Shown here one piece after another: positions 1 through 5,544 of a DNA stretch of 6,592 nucleotides. The position numbers were made by a program, and so were the translations under genes. This DNA is from Desulfobacterales bacterium. Its GTDB lineage: Bacteria; Desulfobacterota; DSM-4660; Desulfatiglandales; Desulfatiglandaceae. Position 1 is the first letter of the stretch. Every line of letters begins with the position of its first letter. The stretch lies in the NCBI GenBank assembly GCA_022013615.1, contig JAKLQB010000181.1:1-6592 (forward strand), written 5' to 3'. A model generated the notes under the pieces. That model was given only the letters and a program-made list of their open reading frames with translations. It did no database searches and was not told the DNA's origin.

Positions 1-681
1 AAGTTCTCTCAAGCCCTTCAGGAAGGCTTGATCCGGGATAATGACACCCATGTTGCCGGGGATGGGCTCAACAATCACGGCCGCAATTTCAGGGCCAAAT
101 TTATTAAAGGCCTGAGACACTTTTTCGAGGTTATTAAAGGGAAGCGAAATCGTATGCCTGGCCAGATCTTGAGGAACCCCGGGGCTGCCGGGAATGCCGA
201 GAGTGGCGAGCCCGGAGCCTGCTGAAACCAGCAAACTGTCAGCATGACCGTGATAACACCCATCAAACTTGATGATTTTCTCCCTGCCGGTGTATCCCCT
301 GGCAAGCCTGATAGCGCTCATTGTTGCTTCCGTACCGGAATTAACCATGCGGACCATCTCAATGGAGGGCACCATTTCTACAATAATGTCTGCCATCTCC
401 ACCTCAAGCTCTGTCGGCGCTCCATAACTGGTGCCCAGTTTTATTCTTTTCTCAAGGGCGTTGACTATTTCCGGGTGAGCATGGCCCAATATCATGGGTC
501 CCCACGAACAGACATAATCAATATATTCATTGCCATCAACATCCCAGATGACACACCCATTCGCTTTGGAAATGAATGGTGGATCAATTCCCACGGCCTG
601 ACCTGACCTTACAGGGCTATTTACACCACCAGGGATACATTTCTTGGCTTTTTGAAACAATTTTTCTGAAATTACTCTCAT
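1..681 (-). CDS. hemL: Glutamate-1-semialdehyde 2,1-aminomutase, N-terminal 227 residues (cut by window edge)
   Basis: HemL is a cytoplasmic PLP enzyme that converts glutamate-1-semialdehyde to 5-aminolevulinate in the C5 route of tetrapyrrole synthesis. The reading frame is open from ATG at 681 to position 1. Family motifs appear in order: [11 protein letters not shown] (residues 16-26), the NSGTEAT phosphate-binding segment (114-120), [12 protein letters not shown] (141-152) with the Tyr and His that line the PLP ring, and [12 protein letters not shown] near residue 205. HemL proteins are about 425 residues, so roughly the last 200, including the catalytic lysine, lie outside the window. 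The start is supported by GGAGG at 688-692, six bases upstream. Other class III aminotransferases share the fold, but the PGGVNSPVR and GCYHGHADS motifs are specific to HemL. The neighbouring siroheme decarboxylase gene on the same strand supports a haem-biosynthesis role. Confidence 0.96.
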   Translation of the reverse strand, partial: MRVISEKLFQKAKKCIPGGVNSPVRSGQAVGIDPPFISKANGCVIWDVDGNEYIDYVCSWGPMILGHAHPEIVNALEKRIKLGTSYGAPTELEVEMADIIVEMVPSIEMVRMVNSGTEATMSAIRLARGYTGREKIIKFDGCYHGHADSLLVSAGSGLATLGIPGSPGVPQDLARHTISLPFNNLEKVSQAFNKFGPEIAAVIVEPIPGNMGVIIPDQAFLKGLREL

Positions 682-687
682 TCTTCG

Positions 688-692
688 CCTCC
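688..692 (-). promoter_or_regulatory. Ribosome binding site of hemL
   Basis: The minus strand reads GGAGG followed by six bases and then the ATG at 681. This is a near-consensus Shine-Dalgarno sequence and fixes the hemL start. Confidence 0.85.
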
Positions 693-750
693 ACATGTAG
701 TCCGTTCTCAGATTGGTAAGTTTTCAATAAGTCTGGGCAAATACGCTGGT

Positions 751-806
751 GTAGGGCGGCATTTTATATGCCACCGTTATTGGCGGGGTATAAAACCCCG
801 CCCTAC
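751..806. repeat. Paired inverted REP-like hairpins (BIME-like) with GTAG feet
   Basis: Two hairpins face each other. The left one (plus strand, 751-775) has a GTAG foot, arms GGCGGCAT (755-762) and ATGCCACC (768-775) with one mismatch, and loop TTTAT. The right one, read on the minus strand (806 to 782), has a GTAG foot, perfectly paired arms GGCGGGGT and ACCCCGCC, and the same loop TTTAT. REP sequences mobilised by RAYT transposases typically have a GTAG or GGAG foot next to an imperfect palindrome and often occur as inverted pairs (BIMEs). The two copies differ in the stem by paired changes (CAT/ATG against GGT/ACC), as expected if the hairpin is kept by selection or by transposition. No transposase gene is nearby. 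The REP assignment is inference from form. Confidence 0.7.
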
Positions 807-914
807 AAGAAACAAACCCGAACTTTTTGAGAAGATACTCAAATTGAGCCTAACTACCTGAAATGCCAACGGTTAGGACTAAACACCTTTCCTAACATAC
901 CTGCACCATTAGCC

Positions 915-934
915 CACTTTAGTTCACTTTAGTC
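915..934. repeat. 10-bp direct tandem repeat just past the siroheme decarboxylase stop codon
   Basis: CACTTTAGT occurs at 915-923 and again at 925-933, giving two 10-bp periods and a trailing CACT fragment. It lies 5 bp past the gene's stop codon. It is a simple repeat of unknown role. Confidence 0.6.
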
Positions 935-938
935 ACTC

Positions 939-1403
939 TTAGAAGTATTCCATACTTGTCTTCCTGAATTCCTTCTCGCTGAAGAGCAGTTCGTATTCAT
1001 CAATACCCGCAGATCGGGACATCCGCGCTGCTATTTGGAAGCATTGATCCCGATTGCTCCCGTGGATCATGGTGTAAAGATTATATGGCCAGTCTTTCTG
1101 GGGTCTTCGCTGGTAACAGTGGGTGACCTCTCGAAACTTAGCCAAAATTTTCCCTGCCTCATTTATCCGGTGATCGGGCACAACCCAGGCAACCATGGCG
1201 TTTGAACTAAATCCTGCCTCCTGATGACGCAAGGTGGCCCCGAAGCGTCTGATAATACCTCGCTCTTTCAGGTCTTTAATCCGCGCTATAAACTGGGCTT
1301 CAGTGAGCCCAATCTGGTCGGCCAACATTGCAAATGGCCTCATATCGACAGGCAGGTCCCCCTGGATGAGACTAATGACCTTTTTGTCAAGTTCATCTAT
1401 CAT
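939..1403 (-). CDS. ahbB: Siroheme decarboxylase subunit (AhbA/AhbB family, Lrp/AsnC-like fold), probably AhbB
   Basis: The AhbA-AhbB pair removes the two acetate carboxyl groups at C12 and C18 of siroheme, giving 12,18-didecarboxysiroheme in the alternative haem pathway of sulfate reducers and archaea. The 154-residue protein has an N-terminal winged-helix segment (about residues 3-55, ending LKERGIIRRFG) and a C-terminal AsnC-like ferredoxin-fold domain. Residues 95-115 carry HCYQRR followed by WPYNLYTMIHG. This pattern is characteristic of one of the two Ahb/Nir decarboxylase subfamilies and absent from ordinary Lrp regulators. My recollection is that it marks AhbB (and NirG/H-like proteins), not AhbA, so the subunit letter is less certain than the family. 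The ATG at 1403 has AAGGTG at 1409-1414, five bases upstream. The partner subunit and the radical-SAM genes ahbC and ahbD are not in the window. Automatic annotation may mislabel this gene as an AsnC transcriptional regulator. Confidence 0.85.
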   Translation of the reverse strand: MIDELDKKVISLIQGDLPVDMRPFAMLADQIGLTEAQFIARIKDLKERGIIRRFGATLRHQEAGFSSNAMVAWVVPDHRINEAGKILAKFREVTHCYQRRPQKDWPYNLYTMIHGSNRDQCFQIAARMSRSAGIDEYELLFSEKEFRKTSMEYF

Positions 1404-1455
1404 AAAGACACCTTAACCTGGTGTATCGTATCATAAATTTTAATAATTACGGCAA
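1404..1455 (-). promoter_or_regulatory. Leader and weak candidate promoter of the siroheme decarboxylase gene
   Basis: On the minus strand there is a TTGCCG box (1450-1455) and two possible -10 boxes: TATGAT (1430-1435, spacing 14) and TACGAT (1425-1430, spacing 19). Neither spacing is ideal, so the assignment is weak. Closer to the gene, arms ACACC and GGTGT (1420-1424 and 1408-1412 as read on the minus strand, 7-nt loop) form a small dyad. Its 3' arm overlaps the Shine-Dalgarno AAGGTG, so it could be an operator or a translational hairpin. Confidence 0.3.
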
Positions 1456-1497
1456 TGCGCCTATGGCCTGTCGGAGTTAATTATTGCATACAGGCTC

Positions 1498-1525
1498 AAG
1501 GCCTAAGGCGAAAGGCATAAGGGAT
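1498..1525. repeat. Heptanucleotide tandem repeat, consensus AAGGCNN, four units
   Basis: Four exact-period heptads follow one another: AAGGCCT, AAGGCGA, AAGGCAT, AAGGGAT. A degenerate unit, CAGGCTC, precedes them at 1491-1497. The array sits in the spacer between the divergent decarboxylase and DUF1992 genes. An AT inverted repeat, AATAATTA/TAATTATT (1442-1449 and 1478-1485), flanks its left side. If the DUF1992 gene were started at the upstream ATG at 1484, the array would be translated, which argues against that start. Confidence 0.6.
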
Positions 1526-1669
1526 GCGGACAACAAACTCGTTTTTTTCTTTTCCTTAAGCCTGCTTCCCAAATTTCAATGTGGAATATCGGATAGCATC
1601 TCTCTTGTCAAGCGAGATATTTATTGCAAAGACAGGCCTAATGGTATATTAGACACCTACGCCAAAAGT

Positions 1670-1675
1670 GAGGTG
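1670..1675 (+). promoter_or_regulatory. Ribosome binding site that decides the GTG start of the DUF1992 gene
   Basis: GAGGTG lies six bases before GTG at 1682. The upstream ATG at 1484 lacks a comparable purine-rich site, so this sequence favours the shorter product. Confidence 0.65.
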
Positions 1676-1681
1676 CCGTTC

Positions 1682-2059
1682 GTGTATGCTTTCCAGAAGA
1701 TCGTAGAGAAACGAATTACAGATGCCGAGAAGAGGGGAGAGTTTGACGACCTTCCGGGCAGTGGAGAGCCTCTTACGCTTGAGGATGACAGCCAAATCCC
1801 CGAGGACCTTCGGCTTGCATATAAAATATTGAAAAATGCGGATTGTCTTCCGCCTGAACTTGAACTAAAGAAAGAGATCAGGAAAATGGAGGATATGCTT
1901 GAAGACATACCGGATGAAAAAGAGAAGTACCGGCATATCAAGAGGATCAATTACAAAATCATGCAGTTAAATATGATGGGAAAGAAATCTCCACTTATGG
2001 AGGAGACAGAGATTTACATAGTAAATTGGTCAGAAAATTGGCACAGAAGTAATCATTAA
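1682..2059 (+). CDS. DUF1992 family protein (DnaJ homologue subfamily C member 28-like conserved domain)
   Basis: This small soluble protein (125 residues) consists almost entirely of the DUF1992 domain, as in E. coli YhdN. Its function is not established. Diagnostic segments are FQKIVEKRITDAEKRGEFD, LPGSGEPL, LEDDSQIPEDLRLAYKILK and PPELELKKEI, followed by a charged, probably coiled-coil helix and a short tail. An upstream ATG at 1484 is in frame, but it would add 66 residues that look like no part of the family and would translate the heptad repeat. GTG at 1682 has GAGGTG at 1670-1675, six bases upstream, and puts the start exactly where DUF1992 proteins usually begin. A poor -35/-10 pair (TTGCAA 1624-1629, TATATT 1645-1650, spacing 15) lies ahead. 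The protein has no signal peptide or membrane segment. It is transcribed away from the haem genes and 90 bp ahead of livM, with no evident functional link to either. Confidence 0.88.
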   Translation: MYAFQKIVEKRITDAEKRGEFDDLPGSGEPLTLEDDSQIPEDLRLAYKILKNADCLPPELELKKEIRKMEDMLEDIPDEKEKYRHIKRINYKIMQLNMMGKKSPLMEETEIYIVNWSENWHRSNH

Positions 2060-2071
2060 TAAGAACAAATC

Positions 2072-2104
2072 TTGACATTTTGCAAGAGTTTTGCTTATTA
2101 GCAA
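2072..2104 (+). promoter_or_regulatory. Candidate sigma70 promoter of the liv cluster with an overlapping dyad
   Basis: A perfect TTGACA (2072-2077) is followed after 18 bp by TATTAG (2096-2101, four of six matches to TATAAT). This would start transcription about 40 bp before livM. The -10 element lies inside the dyad TTGCT/AGCAA (2091-2095 and 2100-2104), a placement typical of an operator, although no regulator can be named. It is the best promoter-like sequence in the window and sits between the DUF1992 stop and livM. Confidence 0.5.
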
Positions 2105-2149
2105 GGCAATACCCACCTATTAGAGACCAGATAAGAGGAAAATCAGACT

Positions 2150-3199
2150 ATGGACATGAAACGGGATTATTATGAGGACGTCCAGCTTTTCAGCTCTGGC
2201 GTTGTCGTAATCTGGTTCATAGCCCTGATGGTGTTTCTTGCCCTATTTCCTTTCCTGTTCAAGAACTACCATGTTTACATGGCCAATTATATAGCCATAA
2301 ACATCATTGTGGCCATCGGCCTGAATCTTCTTGTGGGGTACACAGGGCAGATATCTCTCGGTCATGCCGGGTTTTTTGCCCTCGGCGCGTATGGAACGAT
2401 CATATTCATGACCAAAGTGCACCTCCCTTTTATTTTGGCTCTTCCTGTTTCGGCTTTTTCCGCTGCCCTGTTTGGGTTTCTTTTAGGGCTCCCGGCCCTT
2501 CGCCTGGAGGGCCCTTATCTTTCCATTGCAACACTTGGATTCGGACTAACCATCACACAGGTGATCGGAAGGATAGAACTCTTCGGTGGCAGGCAAGGGT
2601 TGCACACGCCGGAATTGATAATTGGCCCGTGGCACTTAGAGTCTGACAGGGATTTTTATTATCTTTTGATTCCCATTACAGTGATTTTGACCCTTGCTGC
2701 CCGCAATCTGATCAAGACTAAGGTGGGCCGGGCCTTTATCGCCATCCGTGATGCAGATGTGGCTGCCGAGACTATGGGAGTAAACCTGACGTTCTATAAG
2801 ACACTGGCCTTTGCGATCAGCGCCTTTTACGCGGGTATAGCAGGCGGACTTTTTGCGTTTGTCCTACGATTTATTGAACCTGAAATATTTACCCTGATGA
2901 TGTCCATTTTATTCCTGGCAATGGTTGTGGTTGGGGGATTAGGCTCCATAATGGGCTCTATTGCAGGGGCCTGTCTTCTAAGCTGGCTGGATTTGAGTTT
3001 GCGCAACATCCTCAGTGTCCCTTACCTGGGAGAGTGGCTGGAGGCACTGTCTAAAAGCTATTTTTCCATTACCGGTGTGGCCAATATCCAGTTTATAATC
3101 TACGGCCTGATAATGGTCTTGATTATGCTGTTTGAGCCCCTGGGAATTTACGGATTCTGGATCCGTACCAAGATCTATTGGAAGACATGGCCCTTTTAG
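2150..3199 (+). CDS. livM: Branched-chain amino acid-type ABC transporter permease, LivM
   Basis: This is one of the two inner-membrane permease subunits of a HAAT-family importer, expected to pair with LivH and dock LivG/LivF on its cytoplasmic loops. The 349-residue protein is strongly hydrophobic, with roughly ten membrane segments. It carries the hallmark GQISLGHAGFFALGAY (residues 66-81) preceded by NLLVGYTG. A cytoplasmic coupling loop begins GRAFIAIRDADVAAE (from residue 193). A later glycine-rich segment reads VVVGGLGSIMGSIAG. Length is normal for LivM. The ATG at 2150 has AGAGGA at 2134-2139, ten bases upstream. A second ATG two codons on (2156) is too far from that site. LivM here precedes LivH, the reverse of the E. 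coli livKHMGF order. The substrate is not determined: branched-chain amino acids are the default, but relatives move amides, aromatics or short acids. Confidence 0.95.
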   Translation: MDMKRDYYEDVQLFSSGVVVIWFIALMVFLALFPFLFKNYHVYMANYIAINIIVAIGLNLLVGYTGQISLGHAGFFALGAYGTIIFMTKVHLPFILALPVSAFSAALFGFLLGLPALRLEGPYLSIATLGFGLTITQVIGRIELFGGRQGLHTPELIIGPWHLESDRDFYYLLIPITVILTLAARNLIKTKVGRAFIAIRDADVAAETMGVNLTFYKTLAFAISAFYAGIAGGLFAFVLRFIEPEIFTLMMSILFLAMVVVGGLGSIMGSIAGACLLSWLDLSLRNILSVPYLGEWLEALSKSYFSITGVANIQFIIYGLIMVLIMLFEPLGIYGFWIRTKIYWKTWPF

Positions 3200-3226
3200 A
3201 AATAAAATTCCAGCGCAATTTTATTT
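3200..3226. other. AT-only hairpin immediately after the livM stop codon
   Basis: Ten-base arms AAATAAAATT (3200-3209) and AATTTTATTT (3217-3226) pair perfectly around the loop CCAGCGC. The first arm abuts the TAG of livM. This may be part of a terminator or an mRNA-processing structure. Its core, ATAAAAT/ATTTTAT, recurs in the hairpin over the livH start. Confidence 0.55.
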
Positions 3227-3238
3227 TTAAAAGGCAAC

Positions 3239-3256
3239 GCGGCCTTGCCGCTTTTT
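3239..3256 (+). terminator. Terminator-like hairpin between livM and livH
   Basis: GCGGC (3239-3243), loop CTT and GCCGC (3247-3251) are followed directly by five T. The stem is short but GC-only. A competing pairing, AAGGC with GCCTT (3231-3235 and 3242-3246), would disrupt it. Placed inside a transporter operon, it would act as a partial terminator or attenuator and not as an operon end. I cannot judge its strength by eye. Confidence 0.5.
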
Positions 3257-3315
3257 AAGTCCAACACATTTTGGATTTGTATCTTGGTTCAACGTAGTTC
3301 CGAAGGCGGGATCGG

Positions 3316-3338
3316 ATAAAATCGTGGAGTGATTTTAT
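3316..3338 (+). promoter_or_regulatory. Hairpin enclosing the livH ribosome binding site and start codon
   Basis: Arms ATAAAATC (3316-3323) and GATTTTAT (3331-3338) pair perfectly. The 7-base loop, GTGGAGT, contains the GGAG Shine-Dalgarno core (3326-3329), and the 3' arm takes in the first two bases of the ATG at 3337. Such a weak AU stem could modulate livH translation by temperature or by coupling. That regulatory reading is inference. Confidence 0.5.
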
Positions 3339-4212
3339 GCTTGATTTTCTACAAATGGTTGTAAGTGGAATTGCAGTGGGCAGTTCTTACGCCCTGATGG
3401 GCCTGGCCATGGTTATTATTTATAAGACCTCAGAGGTGGTCAATTTCGCCCAGGGTGAGATGGCGCTTATTTCCACTTTTCTCACTTACATGGTCCTTGA
3501 ATACTACGGGTTTCCATTTTATGTGGCATTTCCCGGGGCGCTTGTCTTTGCCGTAATCCTAGGTTTTGTTTTGGAGTTTGCTGTCTTGAGACGGGCGAAA
3601 GAACCAAACATACTCGGCATGATCATTATCACTATCGGTCTGGAGATGATCCTGTTGGGATTTGTCTCCTGGAAATTCGGGGCTGATCAGAAGACAATGC
3701 CATTTCCCATTACTCCCTATGACAGCGTTACTCTTGGAGGGGTATTCGTCAGTTCACTTGAGGTACTTACCTTTGTTGTGGCACTCACTGTCATGATGAT
3801 CCTTTTTCTGTTCCTCAAGTACTCCAAGCTGGGGGTGGCAATGAAGGCCACGCAGCAAAACCAGGTGGCCGCCCGGCTACAGGGAATAAGGACCAACCGC
3901 ATCCTGATGATCACCTGGGGAATTTCTTCGCTGGTTGGGTGTTTGGCGGGCCTCCTTATATCTCCGACCATCATGCATCCATTTATGATGTGGGATCCGA
4001 TGCTTAAGGGGTTTGCCGGGGCCGTAATGGGGGGGATGACTTCGCTTCCCGGTTCAGTGTTCGGCGCTTATGCCATCGGTATTATCGAGAATCTTTTTGG
4101 CGGCTATGTGTCAATCGAATTCAAATCGGTTGTTGCCTTTGTTATTATCGTTCTGGTGCTGTGCATTAAACCCAGCGGGCTATTTGCCCGTCACTATGTG
4201 AAAAAGGTGTAA
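3337..4212 (+). CDS. livH: Branched-chain amino acid-type ABC transporter permease, LivH
   Basis: This second membrane permease of the importer forms the translocation channel with LivM. It has 291 residues, the usual LivH length, with about eight hydrophobic segments. Recognisable blocks are GIAVGSSYALMGLAMVIIYK (11-30), leading into VNFAQGEMAL (35-44). The cytoplasmic coupling loop GVAMKATQQNQVAARLQGI lies at 166-184. The C-terminal part carries KGFAGAVMGGMTSLPGSVFG, where LivH proteins carry the same glycine-rich block. GGAG at 3326-3329 lies seven bases before the ATG and supports the start. A 137-bp structured spacer separates it from livM, longer than the usual few bases between liv permease genes. 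It is probably co-transcribed with livM, modulated by the terminator-like hairpin in that spacer. Confidence 0.95.
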   Translation: MLDFLQMVVSGIAVGSSYALMGLAMVIIYKTSEVVNFAQGEMALISTFLTYMVLEYYGFPFYVAFPGALVFAVILGFVLEFAVLRRAKEPNILGMIIITIGLEMILLGFVSWKFGADQKTMPFPITPYDSVTLGGVFVSSLEVLTFVVALTVMMILFLFLKYSKLGVAMKATQQNQVAARLQGIRTNRILMITWGISSLVGCLAGLLISPTIMHPFMMWDPMLKGFAGAVMGGMTSLPGSVFGAYAIGIIENLFGGYVSIEFKSVVAFVIIVLVLCIKPSGLFARHYVKKV

Positions 4213-4213
4213 G

Positions 4214-4255
4214 GATTGACGATTGATGGATATATGCATTATTCAATCGTCAATC
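4214..4255. repeat. 13-bp perfect inverted repeat after livH
   Basis: GATTGACGATTGA (4214-4226) and TCAATCGTCAATC (4243-4255) are perfect reverse complements around a 16-base AT-rich loop. The left arm begins 2 bp after the livH stop. The right arm is made of the first units of the heptad array, so the left arm is an inverted copy of two heptads. There is no T-run, so it is more likely an mRNA-stabilising or processing hairpin than an intrinsic terminator. Confidence 0.7.
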
Positions 4256-4298
4256 GGCAATCGAAAATAGTCAATTGGCAATAGTCAATCGAAAATCG
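4243..4298. repeat. Heptanucleotide tandem array, consensus TCAATCG, eight units
   Basis: Eight 7-bp units run without a break in phase. Three are exactly TCAATCG (4243, 4250, 4285). The others are GCAATCG, AAAATAG, TCAATTG, GCAATAG and AAAATCG. A higher-order pattern is visible: a full trimer at 4250-4270, followed by two trimers each lacking one unit. The array ends 14 bp before the livK Shine-Dalgarno sequence. It resembles in form the short tandemly repeated heptads of cyanobacteria, but the sequence is different. Confidence 0.75.
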
Positions 4299-4312
4299 TT
4301 AACCTTAAACTA

Positions 4313-4319
4313 AAGGAGG
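4313..4319 (+). promoter_or_regulatory. Strong ribosome binding site of livK
   Basis: AAGGAGG lies five bases before the ATG at 4325. It is the strongest site in the cluster, in keeping with the need for binding protein in excess over the membrane subunits. Confidence 0.85.
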
Positions 4320-4324
4320 AAGCT

Positions 4325-5527
4325 ATGAAAAAGAGAGGTTTTTTGGTTTTGTTGTCAGTGTTGTTTATTATCTTGGGTTTTGGCATTAGTGCCATTGCAG
4401 AAGAGGGCGTCACGGACACGGAGATTCATATTGGGCAATGGGGGCCCCAGACCGGACCAGTTGCAGCCTGGGGTAACGTTGCCCGGGGAACGGATGCGCT
4501 CTTTAAGATGATCAACGCAGAAGGGGGCATCCATGGCCGAAAGGTTATCCACCATATGTTTGATGACGGCTACAACCCTGCAAAGACAAAAGCGGGTGTA
4601 AAACAACTTCAGGAAGGTATAGGAATGTTTGCCTGGGTATCCGGTGTTGGCACTGCGCCCGGTCTTGCGGTCCAGAGTTATCTCATGGACAGGAAAATTC
4701 CCTGGATCGGGCCTTCTGCAGGATCCCTTCACTGGATCACACCTCCACAGAAATATCTTTTTGGTGTTTATCCCTTGTATTATATCGAAGCGAAGGCCCT
4801 TTGCGAATACGCCGTTAAAAACATGGGGAAAAAGCGTATCGCCATTGCTTATCAGAATGATGATTACGGGAAGAACGGTGTTAAGGGCGCTGTTGTTGAG
4901 CTGGCAAAGCATGGCCTGAAGTTGGTGGCCGAAGTACCTGTAGAAGTCAGCGATGCGGATATGAAGCCCCATGTCATGTTATTGAAAAAGGCCGAGGCAG
5001 ATGTTGTACTTTTATGGGTAGGCCCAACACACGCCGTTCGTATAGTTGGGACAAGTAAGGCTATGCAATTCGGCCCTCAATGGATGAGTACAAGCACATG
5101 CTCAGATTTTCCCTTTATGTACGAAATCAGTAAAGGCCTGTGGCAGGGTGTAGTTGCTGCCACTTTTGGTGAGCTCCCTGATTCTGACAACGCCTTACTG
5201 CAGAAATATAAAAGGGACGCATATGGCAAATTTGCTGCAAAGGATGAAAGGTGGGGTATCTTTTACTATGCGGGCATTCTATTTGCAGAACCTTTTGTCG
5301 AGGGCCTCAAGAGGTGCGGCCGGGATCTGACAAGGGAGCGTCTTGTAAAAGAGATGGAAGGCATAAGCAATTTTAGGGGGATTGGACCAAAGATCAGCTA
5401 CAAGCCCCTTGACCTTAATGACCCATATGGCTCCAGACAGGGGGGGAAAGAGACATACCTGGTCGAGTGCCTGGAAGGCGGAAAATACAAGATGTTATGC
5501 GACTGGATTGAAGTTGAGTATCCATAG
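4325..5527 (+). CDS. livK: Periplasmic substrate-binding protein of a branched-chain amino acid-type ABC transporter, LivK-like
   Basis: The protein captures the substrate in the periplasm and delivers it to LivHM. It has 400 residues. A signal peptide spans about 1-25: basic MKKR, then a hydrophobic core to GISAIA, with likely cleavage after A25 before EEG. There is no lipobox cysteine, so it should be a soluble periplasmic protein. The mature part is a type 1 periplasmic-binding fold (Peripl_BP_6-like). Typical blocks are IHIGQWGPQTGPVAAWG near its start, a GVGTAPGLAVQSYL lobe-1 segment, KRIAIAYQNDDYGKNGVKGA in the middle, and ADVVLLWVGPTHAVRIV. The C-terminal region PLDLNDPYGSRQGG probably faces the ligand cleft. 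It is larger than E. coli LivK (about 345 mature residues), as is common in anaerobes with many such proteins, and the ligand could be aromatic, an amide or an amino acid. It sits between livH and livG, whereas the classical order puts it first. Confidence 0.93.
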   Translation: MKKRGFLVLLSVLFIILGFGISAIAEEGVTDTEIHIGQWGPQTGPVAAWGNVARGTDALFKMINAEGGIHGRKVIHHMFDDGYNPAKTKAGVKQLQEGIGMFAWVSGVGTAPGLAVQSYLMDRKIPWIGPSAGSLHWITPPQKYLFGVYPLYYIEAKALCEYAVKNMGKKRIAIAYQNDDYGKNGVKGAVVELAKHGLKLVAEVPVEVSDADMKPHVMLLKKAEADVVLLWVGPTHAVRIVGTSKAMQFGPQWMSTSTCSDFPFMYEISKGLWQGVVAATFGELPDSDNALLQKYKRDAYGKFAAKDERWGIFYYAGILFAEPFVEGLKRCGRDLTRERLVKEMEGISNFRGIGPKISYKPLDLNDPYGSRQGGKETYLVECLEGGKYKMLCDWIEVEYP

Positions 5528-5544
5528 AAGATAAATGCCTTATG

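Larger units (their letters stand above)
692..938. other. Spacer between the siroheme decarboxylase gene and hemL
   Basis: No credible gene lies here on either strand. It holds the paired REP-like element at 751-806 and two smaller inverted repeats: TTTGAG/CTCAAA at 826-831 and 838-843, and GTTAGGA/TCCTAAC at 872-878 and 890-896. It also has a 10-bp tandem repeat at 915-934. None of the hairpins is followed by a clear T-run on the minus strand, so I do not call a terminator for the upstream gene. I found no convincing promoter for hemL. Whether hemL is read through from the upstream gene is therefore open. Confidence 0.6.

Noticed and set aside
244..606. 120-residue open frame on the plus strand opposite hemL
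   Set aside because: The minus strand here encodes an intact, highly conserved HemL segment; the plus frame has no family features and no ribosome site.
939..1403. Reading the gene as an AsnC/Lrp-type transcriptional regulator
   Set aside because: The fold is shared, but the HCYQRR and WPYNLYTMIHG blocks and the hemL neighbour fit siroheme decarboxylase much better.
4243..4298. CRISPR-like array
   Set aside because: The repeat unit is only 7 bp with no spacers, and there are no cas genes nearby; it is a simple tandem repeat.
4355..4972. 205-residue open frame on the minus strand inside livK
   Set aside because: It is antisense to a well-supported binding-protein gene, its composition looks random, and it has no recognisable domain.
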